Shown: positions 6,671-9,182 of the stretch, piece by piece
Layout: each line of letters starts with the position of its first letter
How positions within the stretch are numbered: position 1 is the first letter of the stretch
Source: Nitrospirota bacterium
Lineage (GTDB): Bacteria; Nitrospirota; Nitrospiria; Nitrospirales; UBA8639
NCBI GenBank assembly: GCA_020348185.1
Contig: CP070743.1
Location: forward strand, 1,244,922 to 1,254,103
Length of the DNA stretch: 9,182 nt
Reading direction: 5' to 3'
Position numbers and translations under genes: made by a program
The notes under the pieces: generated by a model
The model's database searches: none
What the model saw: only the letters and a program-made list of their open reading frames with translations
What the model was told of the DNA's origin: nothing

Positions 6671-8154
6671 CCTTTAATCTGGCACTCACCGGATCCGACC
6701 TCCTTCTCTTGCTGCCAGAGATTCTGCTGACCCTCTGGTTGTGTGTCATCCTGTCCATCGACTTTTCCATGCGTCATGTTCGGCATGAAACTCTGGCTTA
6801 TCTGAGTATTGGTGGGTTAGTCGCTACAATCTTGACCCTCGTTTGGTTCGATCAATCCGGCGTTACCGGGGCCTTGTTTAAAAACATGTTTGTCCTGGAC
6901 CGGCTCGCCATCTTCTTTAAGATCCTTATTCTGTTCGCCACAGCTCTGGTCATTTTCATCTCCATCGACTACGTCAAAGCGTTTCGCTTCTTTAAAGGCG
7001 AATATTATTTCCTGGTCGTCATGTCCGCCTTGGGTATGATGTTCATGGCCTCGGCGAGTGATATGGTGTCGGTCTTCGTCACCCTTGAATTCTCCACCTT
7101 TGGGTTTTACGTGCTCGTGGCCTATTTGCGGGATGATCTTCGATCCAGCGAGGCCGGACTCAAGTTCTTTATCCTCGGGGTCTTTGCGGCGGGATTACTG
7201 GCGTATGGCATCAGCCTGGTCTACGGAGAAACTGGAACCATGATTTTTTCAGAGATGGCTTCAACGCCGGGAAGCTACGGTCTCGCCATCGGTTTCCTGT
7301 TGATCTTCGCGGCCCTGGGATTCAAAATCGGCGCCGTTCCTTTTCACTCCTGGATTCCGGATACCTACCAGGGGGCCCCAACGCCGGTCACCGCGTTTCT
7401 CTCCATAGCCCCAAAAGCCGCGGCCATGGCCATTCTTATTCGCATGTTTTATGTCGCCTTGGCCTCCTATAAACCGATGTGGGTACTCCTGTTCGTTGGC
7501 GCCTCGATCATCTCTATGACCTATGGCAACATTGTGGCCATTGCCCAGAAGAACATCAAACGATTGTTGGCGTACTCCGGGATCGCACAAATCGGCACCG
7601 TGCTGATTGGATTGGCTGCCGGCACCAAACAAGGCAGTGATGCGATCATGTTTTATCTGCTCACCTACCTGTTTGCGAATTTGGGGGCCTTTGCGGTGGT
7701 GATCGGCGTCAGCAATTTAATCAAGAGCGACGAAATTGAAGATTACAACGGATTGAACCGCCGCTCCCCGTTCCTCGCCGCGGCCATGCTGCTTTTCCTT
7801 TTGTCCTTAGCTGGCGTCCCGCCCCTGGCAGGGTTTATTGGAAAGCTGTATCTCTTTGTCGCCGCCATTGAGCAAGAACTCTACACCCTCTTGATTGTGG
7901 GCCTTATTAACATTGTCATTTCCATGTACTATTACCTGGTCGTGGTCAAAAAGATGTACATCAACGAACCCACCGATCCATCTCCCCTGACGGTATCCCT
8001 CCCACTCAAAACCGCCGTCTACGTCGGCATTGCCGGCACACTCATCCTCGGCATCTACCCCAAGCCCTTCATCGATTGGGCCGTCTCGGCCACCCTCATG
8101 TTTTCCAATATCGTCGCGCCTACAACCGCCGCCTCCCCGATGATTGGCGGCTGA
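6667..8154 (+). CDS. nuoN: Complex I antiporter-like subunit NuoN
   Basis: NuoN (ND2/Nqo14 family) is the antiporter-like module nearest the NuoK/J/A cluster, passing conformational or electrostatic signals to the NuoM and NuoL modules. The 495-residue product has the expected 14 membrane helices and the full set of key residues: Glu141 (TM5, 'FVTLEFSTFGFYVLVAYLR'), Lys220 (TM7, 'GFKIGAVPFHSWIPDTYQGAP'), Lys250 (TM8, 'SIAPKAAAMA') and Lys393 (TM12, 'GFIGKLYLF'), with 'NIKRLLAYSGIAQIG' around 296-310. Unlike the NuoM copies it has no obvious missing residue. The start lies in the ATGA overlap with the second nuoM, implying coupled translation. It is the last gene of the operon in this window. 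Confidence 0.96.
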   Translation: MTFNLALTGSDLLLLLPEILLTLWLCVILSIDFSMRHVRHETLAYLSIGGLVATILTLVWFDQSGVTGALFKNMFVLDRLAIFFKILILFATALVIFISIDYVKAFRFFKGEYYFLVVMSALGMMFMASASDMVSVFVTLEFSTFGFYVLVAYLRDDLRSSEAGLKFFILGVFAAGLLAYGISLVYGETGTMIFSEMASTPGSYGLAIGFLLIFAALGFKIGAVPFHSWIPDTYQGAPTPVTAFLSIAPKAAAMAILIRMFYVALASYKPMWVLLFVGASIISMTYGNIVAIAQKNIKRLLAYSGIAQIGTVLIGLAAGTKQGSDAIMFYLLTYLFANLGAFAVVIGVSNLIKSDEIEDYNGLNRRSPFLAAAMLLFLLSLAGVPPLAGFIGKLYLFVAAIEQELYTLLIVGLINIVISMYYYLVVVKKMYINEPTDPSPLTVSLPLKTAVYVGIAGTLILGIYPKPFIDWAVSATLMFSNIVAPTTAASPMIGG

Positions 8155-8158
8155 AATT
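8128..8158 (+). terminator. Weak candidate terminator overlapping the nuoN stop
   Basis: GCCGCC (8128-8133) can pair with GGCGGC (8146-8151) across a 12-base loop, and the sequence then runs TGAAATTTT. The stem is GC-rich but short, lies inside the last codons of nuoN, and the T tract is poor. It could end the operon transcript; confidence is low. Confidence 0.25.
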
Positions 8159-8210
8159 TTATCGTTCTTTCCTATCCCCAATCCCCCAATGTGTTTCTTG
8201 GGTGGTCTTA

Positions 8211-8309
8211 CCCCAATCTTTACTCCAAGTGTAGAGCTAGTTTCCGAGCCAGAAAGGAGCCCAACGATGGCGCGGAAACTAGCTCAAGAATTGGACTAAA
8301 TCAATGGGG
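8211..8309. repeat. Long imperfect palindrome between convergent genes
   Basis: The core arms GAGCTAGTTTCCG (8234-8246) and CGGAAACTAGCTC (8273-8285) are perfect 13-base inverted copies. Inward, 8248-8250 pair with 8269-8271 after one A/G mismatch, leaving an 18-base loop. Outward, with a one-base offset and several mismatches, pairing continues (for example TCCAA 8224-8228 with TTGGA 8291-8295) to CCCC 8211-8214 against GGGG 8306-8309. The element fills much of the gap between nuoN and the convergent - strand gene. No T tract follows on either strand, so a classic intrinsic terminator is not supported. It could be a transcript-end stabilising hairpin, a factor binding site, or a small non-autonomous palindromic element. 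The gap 8155-8375 holds nothing else I can support. Confidence 0.7.
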
Positions 8310-8375
8310 AACGGTCAGGAGAGTGACTATGAGGAATTGCCTAAATCGCAGGGGGAAACACTTCTCAACAAAGCA

Positions 8376-9005
8376 CTAATTATTCCAATAGACCAGGGCC
8401 TCCAGCCCGCTCATATCCCGTAATTCCCAAATGGCCCAACCAGCCACCAAGAGCAAAATGACCAGTATCACGAGCAGATAGGTTTTCCATGGTTTTGGGG
8501 GCCTGGAATGGCGAGGTAATTCACGAAAACTCTGGTTTTTCTCTTCCCAAAGAGGTTTCTTTCTTCTTCCTACAGGAAATGATGGATCACCCGTCAGTTC
8601 TTCCTCTGCGCAGGCATCTTCAATTCCCAGACCGATTCGGGATTGAGCAGCCAGAACTTTTTCTTCAATGGGAAGTAGGGAATCAACTTCTTCAACCGGT
8701 TTGCCTGGCTTCATGCCCCGGGTGAAGGAGACCCCACAATGGGGACACATGACCGTCTCCCCACCCTCTTCTCTCGCTACAGGTTCCGGAGTGACTCCGG
8801 CTTCGGGATCGGAAGCCCCACAATGAGGGCACCTTTGGATTTGTTTGGAGATGATCCTCTTACAATCCGGACACGTCCTGAGGGCCTTTTCATATTGACC
8901 ATTTCCCGTATCCTTTCTTCCAGGATAGGGAAAGGCGCATTGTGGGCACGCCAAAGCCACGCTTGAAACTTCTTTTTGACATTCCGGACAATGAATCAGT
9001 GCCAT
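8376..9005 (-). CDS. Zinc-ribbon protein with C-terminal membrane anchor, function unknown
   Basis: I do not recognise a named family beyond zinc-ribbon domains. The 209-residue product begins with two CxxC...CxxC ribbons: Cys6/9/20/23 and Cys45/48/59/62. A third pair follows at Cys87/90 ('CPHCG') with no partner pair. A charged, proline-rich, low-complexity region (about 95-172) leads to one hydrophobic helix at about 175-193 ('TYLLVILVILLLVAGWAIW') and a 16-residue tail. The likely topology is cytoplasmic ribbons and a C-terminal membrane anchor. ATG 9005 was chosen because AGGA lies 9 bases upstream; an upstream TTG at 9011 would be only 3 bases from it. The gene converges with nuoN and is not part of that operon. 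A scaffold or regulator role is conceivable but the sequence gives no evidence for one. Confidence 0.8.
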   Translation of the reverse strand: MALIHCPECQKEVSSVALACPQCAFPYPGRKDTGNGQYEKALRTCPDCKRIISKQIQRCPHCGASDPEAGVTPEPVAREEGGETVMCPHCGVSFTRGMKPGKPVEEVDSLLPIEEKVLAAQSRIGLGIEDACAEEELTGDPSFPVGRRKKPLWEEKNQSFRELPRHSRPPKPWKTYLLVILVILLLVAGWAIWELRDMSGLEALVYWNN

Positions 9006-9014
9006 AGTCAATCA

Positions 9015-9018
9015 TCCT
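9015..9018 (-). promoter_or_regulatory. Ribosome binding site of the zinc-ribbon gene
   Basis: AGGA on the - strand lies 9 bases before ATG 9005. It selects this ATG over the in-frame TTG at 9011, which would be only 3 bases away. Confidence 0.5.
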
Positions 9019-9132
9019 ATTCTCTCAACTGTGTTTAATCAGATTTTAAAAGAATTTTCAGGTAAGATAAAGCAAAGCTGATACCGAATTGGTGAAATTT
9101 CTTTTCCTATGCTTTTTCAAAGCGTTAGAAAG

Positions 9133-9179
9133 CTGAATGGGTCATTGCCCTCCCTCCCAGTGGAGGGATGAACATTCAG
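9133..9179. repeat. Inverted repeat at the right edge
   Basis: CTGAATG (9133-9139) pairs with CATTCAG (9173-9179), TCAT (9142-9145) with ATGA (9168-9171), and CCCTCC (9152-9157) with GGAGGG (9162-9167) around a 4-base loop, giving a nested 47-base hairpin. It lies about 130 bases upstream of the zinc-ribbon start. It could be a terminator for a gene outside the window or a regulatory site; the T tract beyond either arm is poor. The rest of 9019-9132 is AT-rich and may contain the zinc-ribbon promoter, but I see no convincing -35/-10 pair. Confidence 0.45.
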
Positions 9180-9182
9180 AAT

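Noticed and set aside
1500..8154. Mrp antiporter, membrane hydrogenase or DAB-type carbon-uptake cluster as an alternative to complex I
   Set aside because: NuoL/M/N-like proteins occur in those systems, but here NuoI, NuoJ and NuoK with their signatures sit in the same tight operon as NuoN, which fits complex I.
8185..8202. Small hairpin CCCAA/TTGGG after nuoN
   Set aside because: A five-base stem with an 8-base loop and no T tract is too weak to call as a terminator.
8191..8379. 62-residue + strand frame in the nuoN/zinc-ribbon gap
   Set aside because: It runs straight through the palindrome, has no good ribosome binding site and no recognisable sequence; it most likely reflects chance.
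1..9182. CRISPR array, tRNA, rRNA, insertion sequence or attachment site
   Set aside because: No regularly spaced direct repeats, no tRNA- or rRNA-like stretches and no transposase or integrase frames were seen on either strand.

Overview
The window is the distal, membrane-arm half of a respiratory complex I (NADH- or ferredoxin-dependent quinone oxidoreductase) operon on the + strand, followed by one unrelated gene on the - strand. The order is: the 3' end of an unidentified upstream gene (stop at 77), nuoI, nuoJ, nuoK, nuoL, a first nuoM, a second nuoM, and nuoN (ends at 8154). Genes are separated by 22 bases or fewer, or overlap in ATGA stop/start junctions, so they are almost certainly one transcription unit. 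Moderate GC by eye, the gene content and the protein style suggest a Nitrospirota bacterium, probably Nitrospira-like. That assignment is inference, because no taxonomic marker gene is present.

The two adjacent, divergent nuoM genes and a NuoL with an unusually long C-terminal lateral-helix region identify the machine as a '2M' complex I. This known variant carries one extra antiporter-like subunit and has been reported in Nitrospira and other lineages. NuoI carries the last two [4Fe-4S] clusters towards quinone. NuoJ and NuoK form the polar connection from the quinone site. NuoN, the two NuoM copies and NuoL would form a chain of four antiporter-like modules, with the NuoL lateral helix running along them. 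In a nitrifier such a complex could run in reverse, spending proton-motive force to make low-potential reductant, but the window does not show the direction.

The sequence-level surprises are in the antiporter subunits. NuoM copy 2 lacks the central TM7 lysine (Ile250 instead), has a 27-residue insertion after TM5 and a NuoL-like histidine in TM8. NuoM copy 1 keeps the TM7 lysine but has a leucine where the family has a histidine (Leu345), and is two residues shorter just before its TM8 lysine. The extra NuoL lateral-helix length looks like an internal repeat with a 26-residue period.

Between nuoN and the convergent - strand gene (8155-8375) there is a roughly 99-base imperfect palindrome with a 13-base perfect core, and a weak terminator-like hairpin overlaps the nuoN stop. 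The - strand gene (8376-9005) encodes a zinc-ribbon protein with a C-terminal membrane anchor and no recognisable function. The right edge (9006-9182) holds its leader and another inverted repeat at 9133-9179.
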